Assembly (NCBI GenBank): GCA_000252525.1
Contig: JH611156.1
Location: forward strand, 183,381-247,380
Reading direction: 5' to 3'
From: SAR86 cluster bacterium SAR86A
Lineage (GTDB): Bacteria; Pseudomonadota; Gammaproteobacteria; Magnimaribacterales; D2472
DNA length: 64,000 bases
The position numbers and the translations under genes are program-made. How positions within the stretch are numbered: the stretch's first letter is position 1; the number at the start of each line of letters is the position of its first letter. The notes beneath the pieces are model-generated. The model ran no database searches, was not told the DNA's origin, and saw only the letters and a list, made by a program, of their open reading frames with translations. This document shows positions 42,326 to 51,554 of the stretch, piece after piece.

Positions 42326-42349
42326 GGGAGTTAACCACTCCCTTTTTTT
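42326..42349 (+). terminator. Rho-independent terminator after the PuuD-like gene
   Basis: GGGAGT-TAACC-ACTCCC (42326-42342) is a perfect 6-bp stem followed by seven T residues. It starts eight bases after the stop at 42317 and its stem covers the last codons of the convergent CorC-type gene. Confidence 0.9.
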
Positions 42350-43596
42350 ATTTTAATTTTTGATATTAAATTTTTGTCAATTTCTAAAATCTCAAATCTA
42401 TAATTATCTATTTCAATGCATAAATTAGCTTGAGGAATTTGATCTAGATATTCAGTAATTAAACCATTAATAGTTTTTGAATTGTCCTCATTAATTTCCC
42501 AATTAAGATAGTTGTTTAAATCTCTGATTCTTGAATTTCCATCTGTGAGAATTGATCCGTCTTTTAATTTAATAAACTCTCTTTCAAGTTCATCTTTATC
42601 TCCACCAAATTTACCAGTTATTTCCTTAAATATATCTTCGACTGATATTAAGCCTTCAATTTCACCATACTCATCCACCACAAGAGCAATACTCTGATTT
42701 TGAGACAAGAATTCTCTTAGTTGCTTCATTAATAGTGTTGATTGAGATACAAAGTAAGTCTTTTGGAGAGTATTTTTTATTTCATCTTCGTCCATTTGAT
42801 TATATTTTTCTAAAAAAGAATGAGAATTTTTAAGATGAAGAATACCAATCATATTATCTATGGACCCCTTAAACACTGGCAGTCTTGTATAGTGAGTTGA
42901 TTCAATTATTTTTGTTGCATTTTCATAATCTTGATCAATATCAATCCCGATTATTTCTGCTGTCGGTATCATGATATCTTCCACTATTAATTCTTCCATA
43001 CCGAGAACGGAAGAGAGCATTTTTCTGTATTGTTTTGGAATTAAATCACCAGATTCATCAAGTAAAGTTCTAAGTTCTTCAGTATTAAGATTATCATTTA
43101 GGGTTGCATCTTTAGCATCTAGTTTAAATATTTTAAGAATCAGCCTGCTTAAAAAATTAGTCAAAAAGATAAGAGGTTTAAAAACATAAACGAGAATATT
43201 CAAGATAAATGATGATCTTGTTGCAAAGCTCTCAGGCTTGATGGCAGCCATAGTTTTAGGCGTAATTTCTGAAAATATTAAAATTACTATAGTCAAAATG
43301 ATTGATCCTAGTAAAACATTGCCACCAAAATAGTTAAGCATAATAATTGTTACAATTGCAGAAGCTAAAATATTCGCAAAATTATTCCCAACTAAGATAG
43401 CTGACAAAAGCTGATCAGGCCTTTTCAGTAGATTTAAAGCTCTCTTTGCACTAGTTTTAGATTTCTTTGAGAGATTCTTTAGTTTAATTTTATTAGCTGC
43501 CATCATCCCCGTTTCAGAGCCTGAGAAAAATCCACTAAGAATTAGAAGAAAAATTAGTGTAGAAAGCAGAATTATTAACGAGGGGTCTTCTTGCAT
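42331..43596 (-). CDS. CNNM/CBS-domain protein (YfjD/CorB-CorC type)
   Basis: 421-residue inner-membrane protein: CNNM domain with hydrophobic segments about 8-30, 60-85, 90-110 and 125-150 (GFFSGSETGMMAANKIKL is typical), two CBS motifs (about 205-325; MIPTAEIIGID, then ALVVDEYGEIEGLISVEDI), and a C-terminal CorC_HlyC domain (GLITEYLDQIPQ). Homologues mediate magnesium/cobalt efflux. Together with the next gene it mirrors the E. coli yfjD-ypjD pair near the rpsP operon. Confidence 0.9.
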   Translation of the reverse strand: MQEDPSLIILLSTLIFLLILSGFFSGSETGMMAANKIKLKNLSKKSKTSAKRALNLLKRPDQLLSAILVGNNFANILASAIVTIIMLNYFGGNVLLGSIILTIVILIFSEITPKTMAAIKPESFATRSSFILNILVYVFKPLIFLTNFLSRLILKIFKLDAKDATLNDNLNTEELRTLLDESGDLIPKQYRKMLSSVLGMEELIVEDIMIPTAEIIGIDIDQDYENATKIIESTHYTRLPVFKGSIDNMIGILHLKNSHSFLEKYNQMDEDEIKNTLQKTYFVSQSTLLMKQLREFLSQNQSIALVVDEYGEIEGLISVEDIFKEITGKFGGDKDELEREFIKLKDGSILTDGNSRIRDLNNYLNWEINEDNSKTINGLITEYLDQIPQANLCIEIDNYRFEILEIDKNLISKIKIKKGSG

Positions 43597-44162
43597 TATG
43601 AATCAACCAAATAAGTATTCATATAATATGCTCCTAAAACAGCCCACATTGATATAAATAAACTTCTAGTTGCATACTTTATTGGGAAGTTAAAATATTT
43701 AATACCAACTACTACTACTAAATATATTATCCAAGCAAGGAAAGTAAAGATTGCTTTAAGTATTAGGTTTGAAGAAAATACAGTTTGAAGGCTTAGTCCA
43801 GATAATAATGCTAGTGACAAGAAGAAAAGACCAATTCCTAATAATTTAAAAACAACTTTGTAATATTTCTCAACAGAAAAAGATTCTAGGCTTAATAATT
43901 CACCTTCTTTAATTTTTTTAACTTTTCTTTCAAGAAAAATTATTTCATTGTAAGCAACAAATATAAAAAGGAGACTTAGGCCTGTTACCATAAAATGAAT
44001 AGTAGGCAAAATCGAAATGAACTCATATGTTAAAAGATATATTAAAATGTATGATAGACATCCTATTGCAACAGCAATATTTAACGATTTTTCATTTTTA
44101 TAAAAAAATCTAACAAGAAAATAAATAACTATACTTATAGTTACTTGTGCAATAAAACTCAT
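43596..44162 (-). CDS. ypjD: YpjD-like (CcsA-type) membrane protein, short form
   Basis: 188 residues with about six hydrophobic segments; E. coli YpjD has about 263. The C-terminal pattern FLAWIIYLVVVVGIKYF then YATRSLFISMWAVLGAYY resembles the end of CcsA/YpjD proteins, including the aromatic helix (LAW). The N-terminal part is reduced. Context (CorC-type gene, then rpsP) supports the call. It overlaps the downstream gene by one base. ffh, usually between ypjD and rpsP, is not here. Function in E. coli is unsettled. Confidence 0.7.
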   Translation of the reverse strand: MSFIAQVTISIVIYFLVRFFYKNEKSLNIAVAIGCLSYILIYLLTYEFISILPTIHFMVTGLSLLFIFVAYNEIIFLERKVKKIKEGELLSLESFSVEKYYKVVFKLLGIGLFFLSLALLSGLSLQTVFSSNLILKAIFTFLAWIIYLVVVVGIKYFNFPIKYATRSLFISMWAVLGAYYMNTYLVDS

Positions 44163-44264
44163 TAATTAATAAAGATTAGTTAAAACTTTGCATAATAATA
44201 CTATGAATATTAGCAAGGTTAACCTAAAATACACATCTTTTTAACGTATTTAAATATTTTTTAT

Positions 44265-45107
44265 ATGGTAATTATTAGATTAGCAAGAAGTGGGGCAAAG
44301 AAGAACCCATACTATTTTATAACTGTAGCAGACGAGAGACGCCCGAGAGATGGTGCTTTTATTGAAAGATTAGGGTTTTTTAATCCTATGGCTAGAGGCC
44401 AAGAAGAAAGGTTAAGATTAGATTTAGATAAGCTTAATGAATGGATTTCAAAAGGAGCTCAAGTAAGCGATAGAGTTAAAGCTCTAGTAAAAGAGTCAAA
44501 ACTGACTCCTGAAGAGCTTGAGGCAAAAATTGCTGCAAAAAAAGCAAGAGCAGAAGCTAAAAAGGCAGCGATTGCAGAAAAATTAGCTAAAGAAGCTGAA
44601 GAGAAAGCAGAGCAGGAAGCTCCAGCAGAGGAATCAGCTCCTCCAGAGGAAGCTACCACAGATGAAGCAGCTCCAGCAGAAGAAGCAGCTCCAGCTGAAG
44701 AATCAGCTCCAGCAGAGGAAGAAGCTCCAGCCGAAGAAGCAGCTCCAGCAGAGGAAGCTCCCGAAGAAGAAGCAGCTCCAGCAGAGGAAGCTCCCGAAGA
44801 AGAAGCAGCTCCAGCAGAGGAAGCTCCCGAAGAAGAAGCAGCTCCAGCAGAGGAAGAAGCCCCAGCTGAAGAATCAGCTCCTGCAGAGGAAGAAGCTCCA
44901 GCCGAAGAAGCAGCTCCAGCAGAGGAAGCTCCCGAAGAAGAAGCAGCTCCAGCAGAGGAAGCTCCCGAAGAAGAAGCAGCTCCAGCAGAGGAAGAAGCCC
45001 CAGCTGAAGAATCAGCTCCTGCAGAGGAAGAGGTTGCTGAAACTGAAGATCAAAAATCGTCTGATCAAGTCGATGAAGAGAGTTCTTCAGAAAATGAAGA
45101 AAAATAA
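44265..45107 (+). CDS. rpsP: 30S ribosomal protein S16 with long acidic C-terminal extension
   Basis: 280 residues; ordinary S16 has about 82. Residues 1-79 are a normal S16 ([42 protein letters not shown]). Residues 80-117 are a charged Ala/Lys/Glu segment likely to be helical. Residues 118-280 are almost only Glu, Ala and Pro in units such as [11 protein letters not shown], ending in a Ser/Asp/Glu tail. The tail is one open frame with no stop or frameshift, and rimM starts inside its end, so it is part of the natural gene. No Shine-Dalgarno is seen before the ATG. First gene of rpsP-rimM-trmD-rplS. Confidence 0.96.
   Translation: MVIIRLARSGAKKNPYYFITVADERRPRDGAFIERLGFFNPMARGQEERLRLDLDKLNEWISKGAQVSDRVKALVKESKLTPEELEAKIAAKKARAEAKKAAIAEKLAKEAEEKAEQEAPAEESAPPEEATTDEAAPAEEAAPAEESAPAEEEAPAEEAAPAEEAPEEEAAPAEEAPEEEAAPAEEAPEEEAAPAEEEAPAEESAPAEEEAPAEEAAPAEEAPEEEAAPAEEAPEEEAAPAEEEAPAEESAPAEEEVAETEDQKSSDQVDEESSSENEEK
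44616..45044 (+). repeat. Glu-Ala-Pro coding repeats in rpsP, including 33-base units and a 171-base-offset duplication
   Basis: In-frame repeats. A 33-base unit encoding [11 protein letters not shown] occurs three times from about 44739 and twice more from about 44910. The whole block from about 44703 recurs 171 bases (57 codons) later with few changes and one unit fewer. A 31-base stretch at 44718-44748 recurs at 44889-44919 and again in rplS at 46679-46709. Confidence 0.95.
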
Positions 45108-45615
45108 TCACACCTGTATTGGATCTGTTGGAAGGTCTAAAGGACTCAACGGTGAATTTTATTTAAATTCGTTTTGTAATCCTAAAGAGAATATTATTGA
45201 TTATATAAAAGACATAGTATTTCTTTCTGATAGCAAACTAGAAATTGAATATATAAAGAAAAGTGCTAACAAGCTTTTTTCAAAAATAAAAAATATAAAT
45301 GATGTAGACAGTGTTAAAGAATACACTAATCAAAAACTATATCTGAACATGAGCTCTCTTCCGAAATTACCAATGAATGAATTCTATTGGAATGAGTTGA
45401 TTGGTATGAAAGTAGAAGATGAAAATGAAAAAAAAATATTGGGGATAGTTAAAGCTCTAGAAAATTATGGAGCCAATGATTGTTTGGTTGTTAAACCTTT
45501 TAATGAATCAATTGATAACAAAACAAGACTTATTCCATATATAAATGAAATTTTTATAAAATCAGTTGATATAAAACAGAACATAATAAAAGTGGATTGG
45601 AGAAGCGATTATTAG
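45094..45615 (+). CDS. rimM: Ribosome maturation factor RimM
   Basis: 16S processing factor that binds S19 and the 30S head, 173 residues. ATG at 45094 overlaps the end of rpsP by 14 bases. [20 protein letters not shown] is the N-terminal RimM barrel; [33 protein letters not shown] is the PRC-barrel domain. The frame is also open far upstream through the repeats, but that Lys/Gln-rich reading is a by-product of the repeat. It abuts trmD. Confidence 0.93.
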   Translation: MKKNNHTCIGSVGRSKGLNGEFYLNSFCNPKENIIDYIKDIVFLSDSKLEIEYIKKSANKLFSKIKNINDVDSVKEYTNQKLYLNMSSLPKLPMNEFYWNELIGMKVEDENEKKILGIVKALENYGANDCLVVKPFNESIDNKTRLIPYINEIFIKSVDIKQNIIKVDWRSDY

Positions 45616-46347
45616 ATGCGAATAAACGTAATTACAATTTTTCCTGAGATATTTGATATTTTGAATGTTGGTGTAATATCTAAATCATTAAAAAATAAAA
45701 TTATTAAGTTAGATATTCGCGATCTTAGAAAAAACGCCACTAATAAACATAACAATATTGATTCGAAACCATATGGAGGTGGTGAAGGTATGGTTATGAT
45801 GGCAGAACCAATAGTAAAAACTCTCAAACAAATTAAAAAGAAAGAGCGCGGTCCAGTTATTTTTATGTCACCGCAGGGTGAAAAACTAGATCAAAAAAAG
45901 GTTAAATCTTTTTCAAAATTAAAAAACATAACAATCATATGTGGAAGGTACGAAGGTATTGATCAAAGAGTTATTGATAAATATGTAGATGAAGAAATTT
46001 CAATAGGAGATTTTATTTTAAGTGGGGGAGAGTATGCTGCAGTTTGTTTAATTGATGCAATAACAAGACACATTCCAGGTACACTTGGAAATAAAGACTC
46101 CTACTTAAAAGATACATTCTCAAATGGGCTTTTGAAAGGAGATGTTTATGCAAAGCCTGAAAGTTTTGAATCTATGAAAGTTCCAGATGTTTTGCTTTCA
46201 GGGAATCATAAAGAAATTGATTCCTGGAGAGAGCACAATTCATTACTTAAAACTTTCATAAAAAGACCAGAATTGTTAAATGATGTAAAATTAACAAAAA
46301 AACAAAAAAAACTCTTGGAAGAATGGGCATCTAAGGATATCCTATAG
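45616..46347 (+). CDS. trmD: tRNA (guanine37-N1)-methyltransferase TrmD
   Basis: SPOUT methyltransferase making m1G37, 243 residues. Trefoil-knot motifs CGRYEGIDQRVI and SIGDFILSGGE are present. Catalytic R151 (ITRHIPG) and D166 (LKDTF) match E. coli R154/D169. The N-terminal loop reads PYGGGEGM where PYGGGPGM is usual. VPDVLLSGNHKEIDSWR closes the active site. Starts directly after the rimM stop. Confidence 0.97.
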   Translation: MRINVITIFPEIFDILNVGVISKSLKNKIIKLDIRDLRKNATNKHNNIDSKPYGGGEGMVMMAEPIVKTLKQIKKKERGPVIFMSPQGEKLDQKKVKSFSKLKNITIICGRYEGIDQRVIDKYVDEEISIGDFILSGGEYAAVCLIDAITRHIPGTLGNKDSYLKDTFSNGLLKGDVYAKPESFESMKVPDVLLSGNHKEIDSWREHNSLLKTFIKRPELLNDVKLTKKQKKLLEEWASKDIL

Positions 46348-46366
46348 CCCTTTTTAGGCGATTATT

Positions 46367-47290
46367 ATGAGTGAAAATAAAGAGAACGAAAAAAAAGGTT
46401 TTTTTTCCAGATTATTTGGTGGCTCAACTGCGTCTAAAGATACTGAAGTTGCAGCAGAGAATCCTGTAGAATCAATTGAATTGCCTACAAAATCTGCTTT
46501 AAATAAAATGAAAAAGGCAGATATTGTAGCCTTAGCTAAAGATAATGGACTCGAATTAGATATTGGTTTAACTAAACCAAATTTATTGAAGGCATGGGAC
46601 GAACATTTTGCTGACACCACTGATGAAATTGTTTCAAATGAGGAAGCACCAGCTGAAGAGGAGGTTGCTTCAGTCGAAGAAGAAGCTCCAGCCGAAGAAG
46701 CAGCTCCAGTAGAGGAAGCGCCAGTCGAAGAGGAAGCTTCTCTAGCAGAAGAAGAAGCTCCAGTAGAGGAAGCGCCAGTCGAAGAAGAAGCTGCTCCAGC
46801 AGAAGAAGAAGTTCCAGCAGAGGAAGCACCAGTTGAAGAAGAAGCTGCTCCAGAAGAAGAAGCGCCAGTCGAAGAAGAAGCTGCTCCAGAAGAAGAGGAA
46901 TCATCTGAACAAGAAAAACAGATCTCACTGAACGAGAAGTCCCCTTCACAAATAATAAGTTCTTTTGAGTCGCAACAAATGAAAACAGATATACCAGATT
47001 TTAGGCCTGGAGATACTTTGGTTGTATCTGTAAAAGTTAAAGAAGGTGAAAGAACCAGACTTCAAGCATTTGAGGGCGTAGTCATGGGTGTAAAGAAAGC
47101 AGGTTTAAACTCTTCATTCATAGTTCGAAAAATTTCAAGTGGCATTGGAGTTGAAAGGACATTTCAAACTCACAGCCCAATGATTGATTCTATAAAAGTA
47201 AAAAGAAAAGGTGATGTTCGTCAAGCTAAGCTTTTCTATCTAAGAGAGAGGTCTGGTAAGTCTGCTAGAATAAAAGAAAGACTAGACTAA
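46367..47290 (+). CDS. rplS: 50S ribosomal protein L19 with long N-terminal extension
   Basis: 307 residues; ordinary L19 has about 115. Residues 190-307 are a complete L19 ([62 protein letters not shown]). Before it: 1-24, a basic/aromatic segment with GFFSRLFGG (11-19); 43-81, a short helical module like SAP/HeH ([18 protein letters not shown], then [12 protein letters not shown]); 91-182, Glu-Ala-Pro-Val repeats. No start codon near residue 190 has a ribosome site, while ATG 46367 leads directly from trmD. S16 in this operon has a similar tail. Confidence 0.95.
   Translation: MSENKENEKKGFFSRLFGGSTASKDTEVAAENPVESIELPTKSALNKMKKADIVALAKDNGLELDIGLTKPNLLKAWDEHFADTTDEIVSNEEAPAEEEVASVEEEAPAEEAAPVEEAPVEEEASLAEEEAPVEEAPVEEEAAPAEEEVPAEEAPVEEEAAPEEEAPVEEEAAPEEEESSEQEKQISLNEKSPSQIISSFESQQMKTDIPDFRPGDTLVVSVKVKEGERTRLQAFEGVVMGVKKAGLNSSFIVRKISSGIGVERTFQTHSPMIDSIKVKRKGDVRQAKLFYLRERSGKSARIKERLD
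46637..46912 (+). repeat. Glu-Ala-Pro-Val coding repeats in rplS
   Basis: Imperfect in-frame repeats encoding variations on [14 protein letters not shown]. The stretch 46679-46709 is identical to 31 bases of rpsP (44718-44748), and the match continues with a single difference for another ten bases. Confidence 0.93.
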
Positions 47291-47294
47291 CATA

Positions 47295-48185
47295 ATGTTA
47301 AATCCAACAAATGAAGATTCTGATCTCAGATCTTTTTTTAATTATTTATTTGTTGAAAAGGGGCTCTCAAAAAACACAGTAGAAGCTTATAGAAATGATC
47401 TAAATGAGTATCTTAAGTGGATAAATCTCCAACAGATTAGTGACTATAAGTTAATTACAGAACCTCAGATAAATGATTTCATAGCAAGTCTTTTCAAAAA
47501 AAATTTAAAAAGCACTTCTGTAAATAGAAAAATCTCTTCTTTGAAAGCTTTTTATTTATTTTTAGTTAGAAAGAAAAAAATTCAAACTACTCCATTATCT
47601 GAAATTATCACGCCAAAGAAAGAACAGCATCTACCAGTATCAATGTCTGAAGATGAGGTTGAAAAGTTACTTAATAGCCCAGACACCTCTATTCACATAG
47701 AAAATAGAGATAAGGCTATGATAGAAATGCTTTATGCAACTGGTATGAGAATATCTGAGCTAGTAAATCTTAAAATTACTGATATTGATAATGAGAGGTC
47801 TGTTTTAAAGGTATTTGGTAAAGGATCAAAAGAAAGATTAGTTCCATTTGGAGAAAAAGCTAGTGATTCATTAAATTCCTATCTTTCAGAAAGAAAAAAA
47901 TCTTTATCCAAAGAAGTTTTTCTATCCAATAGAGGTACAAAAATGACAAGATCTGGTTTTTGGCAGAGAATAAAAATTTATTTATCAAGATCTGGATTAA
48001 AAAACTCTATCTCACCACACACTTTGCGTCACGCTTTTGCAACACATTTATTGAATAGGGGAGCTGATCTTCGATCTGTTCAGTTACTTCTGGGACATAG
48101 TGACTTATCAACGACTCAAATATATACTCACATTGCAAAACACAGATTAGGTGAGGTACTAAAAAAACATCATCCTAGGGGATAA
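47295..48185 (+). CDS. xerD: Tyrosine recombinase XerD
   Basis: Site-specific recombinase resolving chromosome dimers at dif, 296 residues (E. coli 298). N-terminal SAM-like domain (FVEKGLSKNTVEAYRNDL), catalytic Arg in YATGMRISEL, HTLRHAFATH, LLGHSDLSTTQIY with nucleophile Y277. The neighbour dsbC supports XerD rather than XerC. No integrase-type att context is present. Confidence 0.93.
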   Translation: MLNPTNEDSDLRSFFNYLFVEKGLSKNTVEAYRNDLNEYLKWINLQQISDYKLITEPQINDFIASLFKKNLKSTSVNRKISSLKAFYLFLVRKKKIQTTPLSEIITPKKEQHLPVSMSEDEVEKLLNSPDTSIHIENRDKAMIEMLYATGMRISELVNLKITDIDNERSVLKVFGKGSKERLVPFGEKASDSLNSYLSERKKSLSKEVFLSNRGTKMTRSGFWQRIKIYLSRSGLKNSISPHTLRHAFATHLLNRGADLRSVQLLLGHSDLSTTQIYTHIAKHRLGEVLKKHHPRG

Positions 48186-48186
48186 A

Positions 48187-48900
48187 ATGAAGTTAAAATC
48201 ATATTATTTATTAACAATATTATTTTCTTTGAATTTATTATCAAATGAGAAAGATATAAAAGAAAATATTGAAAAAATTCTTCCACCTGAAGCCAAGATT
48301 GAGTCTATCGAAAAATCAATTTTTCCTGGAATTTACAAAGTTTTTTATGGAGATCTTCAACCATTGTATGTATCTGAGGATGGTAAATTATTTATATATG
48401 GAGATATGTTTCAGATTTCAGAAAATGAAATCTTAAATATTACTGATAAAGAAATTGCTTATAAAAGGAATGAAATTCTTAAAGAGCTAGATCAAAATAC
48501 CCTTATATCTTTTCTTTCAGATAAAGAGTCTCATCGAATAACAGTATTTACTGATGTCGATTGTGGATATTGCAGAAAATTGCATGATCAGATAGGTGAG
48601 TATAATAAATTAGGAATATCAATAGATTACGCTGCGTATCCAAGATCTGGAATTGGCACTAATGCCTTCACGAAAATGGTAAGCGCATGGTGTTCTGTAA
48701 ATCCACATAAAGCTTTAACCGATCTCAAAAAAGGAAAAGAAATAAACGTTAAATTTTGTGAGAATCAGCCAATTGCCAAACATTATACGATAGGAAAAAA
48801 AATTGGAATTTCTGGAACACCAGCCATAATTACATCAAGTGGCGAGCTTTTGCCTGGATATATATCTCCGGATGAATTATATAAAAGGTTAAGAGGATAA
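48187..48900 (+). CDS. dsbC: Thiol:disulfide interchange protein DsbC
   Basis: Periplasmic disulfide isomerase, 237 residues, with a signal peptide (1-19), a dimerisation domain and a thioredoxin-like domain. Active site CGYC at 126-129 in FTDVDCGYCRKLHDQ; cis-proline in GISGTPAI; structural cysteines C169-region (AWCSVN) and KFCENQ. Order xerD-dsbC-hom-thrC is as in Pseudomonas; recJ, often after dsbC or thrC, is absent. The electron donor DsbD is not in the window. Confidence 0.95.
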   Translation: MKLKSYYLLTILFSLNLLSNEKDIKENIEKILPPEAKIESIEKSIFPGIYKVFYGDLQPLYVSEDGKLFIYGDMFQISENEILNITDKEIAYKRNEILKELDQNTLISFLSDKESHRITVFTDVDCGYCRKLHDQIGEYNKLGISIDYAAYPRSGIGTNAFTKMVSAWCSVNPHKALTDLKKGKEINVKFCENQPIAKHYTIGKKIGISGTPAIITSSGELLPGYISPDELYKRLRG

Positions 48901-48901
48901 T

Positions 48902-50164
48902 ATGAGCACTCTAAAAATAGGAATCTGTGGATGGGGCAATGTTGCAACTGGACTCTACAAGATAGCAAAAAATAATATCGAATCTATAAAAAAACAGGGT
49001 AATTTGGATATAGAAATTGTTGTTATTGGAGCCAGGAGGGATAATCCCAACTGTAAACCAGAAAATGTAATCATTGAAAGAGACATTTTCAATGTAGTTA
49101 ATCATGATATTGACGTGATGGTTGAATTGATTGGAGGAGTTGATGTTGCTAAAGATTTAATTCTGAAAGCTTTAAAGAAAAAGAAACATGTTGTAACTGC
49201 AAATAAAGCAGTTATCTATAATCACGGCGATGAAATTTTCGCATGCGCAAAAGAGAATGGTGTAAAAGTCTTATTTGAATCATCTGTATGCGCAGGCACA
49301 CCAATAATAAAATTACTAACCGAAGAGCTATCTGCAAATAAAATTTCAAAAATTTCTGGAATGCTTAATGGCACATCAAATTTTATATTATCAAACATGG
49401 AAGATGGTGCAGAGTTTCAATCAACATTAGAACTTGCTCAAAAAGAGGGATATGCAGAGCCAGACCCTTCATTCGATATTGAAGGCATGGATGCAGCTCA
49501 TAAAATAGGTATTTTATCTTCTTTAGCCTTAGGAACCTCTTTACCACCTGATGATTTTTACGTACAAGGCATAACAAATATTAAAAAGATAGATTTCAAA
49601 TATGCTGATGAAATGGGATATACCATTAAACATCTAGCAGTGGCAGAACAAAACAGTAAAGAAGTTGTTTTAAGAGCACATCCTGTTCTTATCGCAAAGG
49701 ACTCATATCTTGCAAATTTAAAAAGTGTTAGAAATGGCATAGAAGTAGAAACTGATTTATTGGGTACTCTTCATCTAGCTGGATCTGGAGCTGGACAAGA
49801 ATCAACAGCATCTGGAATAATCTCTGATCTTGTTCACCTGGCTAATTCTTCAGAAGAGCATTTAAAAGCTGCCTCAAATGAGAAAGTTATATTAAGTGAA
49901 TTCCTTAATCTTACGTTTCAATATTATTTTTATATTGAAGCTGAGGATATTCCAGGTGTAATGGCATCAATAACATCAGTATTTGCAGATAAATCAGTTG
50001 GCCTAGAGACAATTGTTCAAAAAGAGAATTTAGACGAAAATTTTGTACCAATTGTCATCATTACTGATCCTTTTAAAGAGCAAGATCACAGTAATTTGAT
50101 AGAAAATCTAGAAAAATTAGATTCAATTAAAAGTGTGAGAACTATTAGAATTGAACAAGATTAA
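48902..50164 (+). CDS. hom: Homoserine dehydrogenase
   Basis: Reduces aspartate semialdehyde to homoserine on the way to threonine and methionine, 420 residues, monofunctional (no aspartokinase). NAD(P) motif GICGWGNVATGL at 7-18, GTSNFILS and YAEPDPSFDIEGMDAAHK catalytic segment, and a C-terminal ACT domain (about 340-420; YIEAEDIPGVMASITSVFADK) for feedback control by threonine. Paired with thrC two bases downstream. Confidence 0.96.
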   Translation: MSTLKIGICGWGNVATGLYKIAKNNIESIKKQGNLDIEIVVIGARRDNPNCKPENVIIERDIFNVVNHDIDVMVELIGGVDVAKDLILKALKKKKHVVTANKAVIYNHGDEIFACAKENGVKVLFESSVCAGTPIIKLLTEELSANKISKISGMLNGTSNFILSNMEDGAEFQSTLELAQKEGYAEPDPSFDIEGMDAAHKIGILSSLALGTSLPPDDFYVQGITNIKKIDFKYADEMGYTIKHLAVAEQNSKEVVLRAHPVLIAKDSYLANLKSVRNGIEVETDLLGTLHLAGSGAGQESTASGIISDLVHLANSSEEHLKAASNEKVILSEFLNLTFQYYFYIEAEDIPGVMASITSVFADKSVGLETIVQKENLDENFVPIVIITDPFKEQDHSNLIENLEKLDSIKSVRTIRIEQD

Positions 50165-50166
50165 AT

Positions 50167-51552
50167 ATGTTATTCCACAGCACTAGAGGTCAAGATAAAG
50201 ACAAGACTTTTGAACAAATCCTAATGCAGGGTCTTGCAGATGATGGCGGGCTTTTTATGCCTGATTATTGGCCTCAAGTGGATATTGAGTATCTTAAGAA
50301 TCTTGAGAGTTTTATAGATGTTGCAAAGTATATTGTGCCTCTATACACAGGATCTTCATTTAAAAAAGAAGATGTGATCGAGCTTTTAAACAATACTTGG
50401 CATAACTTTGAAGAGCAGGATTTAATAAAAATAACTCAAATTAAACAATCAACCTCAATACTTGAGTTATACCATGGGCCTACAGCCGCATTTAAAGATT
50501 TTGGCTTACAACTTGCTGCAGCATTTTTTAACAAAACTCTTCAAACGCAAAATAAAACAGCTATTGTTTTTGGAGCAACATCAGGAGATACAGGCTCAGC
50601 AGCCATCGATGCTTGTAAAGATTTCGATGTCATTAAAAGTTTTATATTAATACCTCATGGAAATATGTCTGAAATACAAAGAAAACAAATGACAACAGTT
50701 CAGAGTCCAAATGTTCATCCAATTATTGTTGATGGAACATTTGATGATTGTCAGGACATTGTTAAAAATGGATTCAAACAAAGATCGTTTCTTAAAAAAA
50801 ATCAATATCTTTTAGCAGTGAATTCAATTAATTGGGTAAGGATTATTGGCCAAATTTGTTATTATTTTTATTCAGCTATTAAAATCAATAAACTTTCTAA
50901 GCCATTAAACTTTTCTGTGCCTACTGGAAATTTTGGAAACGTCTTTGCTTGTTATGCAGCCTCAAAAATGGGCATGCCTTTGTCTAAAATAATAGTTGCA
51001 GTTAATTCAAATGACATCCTGTATAGGTTTTTCAAAAATAATGATTATTCAAAAAAAACTGTCAGTGAAACTATATCTCCAAGCATGGATATAAGTGTTG
51101 CTAGCAATTTTGAAAGATTGATTTACGATTTTTTTCTTAACAGTAATAGTGAATTATGTAACAAGCTATACAATAATTTTCCTGAGATAAGCATCAAATT
51201 GGAAGATAGTATTTGGAAAAAATCATCTGAACTATTTTTAAGTCATAGTGTCGATGATGATGCTACTATCCAATGTATGAAATCTTTCTATGAACAACAT
51301 GGATTTATAATTGATCCTCATACAGCTGTAGCTGCGCATGCTGTGAATAGGCTTGAAGAAGAATTAATGAATGAAACCGTTATTTTATCTACAGCACATC
51401 CAGCTAAATTTCCAAATATTTTAAGAAATGCTGATTTAAAGCTTAAAAATATTCCTAAAAGACTTGATGAAGTTAAAAACAAGAAAGAAGTTGCTGTGAA
51501 TATTCCATCATCCGATAAATTAATCTTTGAATATATTATTAAGCATAATTAG
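50167..51552 (+). CDS. thrC: Threonine synthase
   Basis: PLP enzyme converting O-phosphohomoserine to threonine, 461 residues. N-terminal [11 protein letters not shown] lysine in [13 protein letters not shown] (about 109), [11 protein letters not shown] phosphate loop and [12 protein letters not shown]. Works directly after hom. Followed by prfB after two bases. Confidence 0.97.
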   Translation: MLFHSTRGQDKDKTFEQILMQGLADDGGLFMPDYWPQVDIEYLKNLESFIDVAKYIVPLYTGSSFKKEDVIELLNNTWHNFEEQDLIKITQIKQSTSILELYHGPTAAFKDFGLQLAAAFFNKTLQTQNKTAIVFGATSGDTGSAAIDACKDFDVIKSFILIPHGNMSEIQRKQMTTVQSPNVHPIIVDGTFDDCQDIVKNGFKQRSFLKKNQYLLAVNSINWVRIIGQICYYFYSAIKINKLSKPLNFSVPTGNFGNVFACYAASKMGMPLSKIIVAVNSNDILYRFFKNNDYSKKTVSETISPSMDISVASNFERLIYDFFLNSNSELCNKLYNNFPEISIKLEDSIWKKSSELFLSHSVDDDATIQCMKSFYEQHGFIIDPHTAVAAHAVNRLEEELMNETVILSTAHPAKFPNILRNADLKLKNIPKRLDEVKNKKEVAVNIPSSDKLIFEYIIKHN

Positions 51553-51554
51553 CA

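Noticed and set aside
44616..45044. Direct repeats as a possible CRISPR array
   Set aside because: Units are tandem, in frame, without unique spacers and inside a coding region; no cas genes are present.
44653..45111. Long antisense Leu-rich and sense Lys/Gln-rich open frames across the rpsP repeats
   Set aside because: They are the other frames of a stop-free three-base-periodic repeat. Their composition is dictated by the Glu-Ala-Pro codons, and only the S16 frame connects to a known domain. The sense frame becomes real only at the rimM ATG (45094).
45616..46347. Possible loss of the TrmD catalytic aspartate, since LLDCPHYT is replaced by LLKGDVYA
   Set aside because: The catalytic residue is the earlier aspartate in the ED-S/KD-T segment; D166 and R151 are both present, so the active site is intact.
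46572..46949. Antisense Leu-rich open frame in rplS
   Set aside because: Same cause: complement of the Glu/Ala/Pro codon repeat; no ribosome site or domain.
47295..48185. Tyrosine recombinase as a sign of a mobile element
   Set aside because: Its length, catalytic layout and dsbC neighbour identify it as housekeeping XerD.
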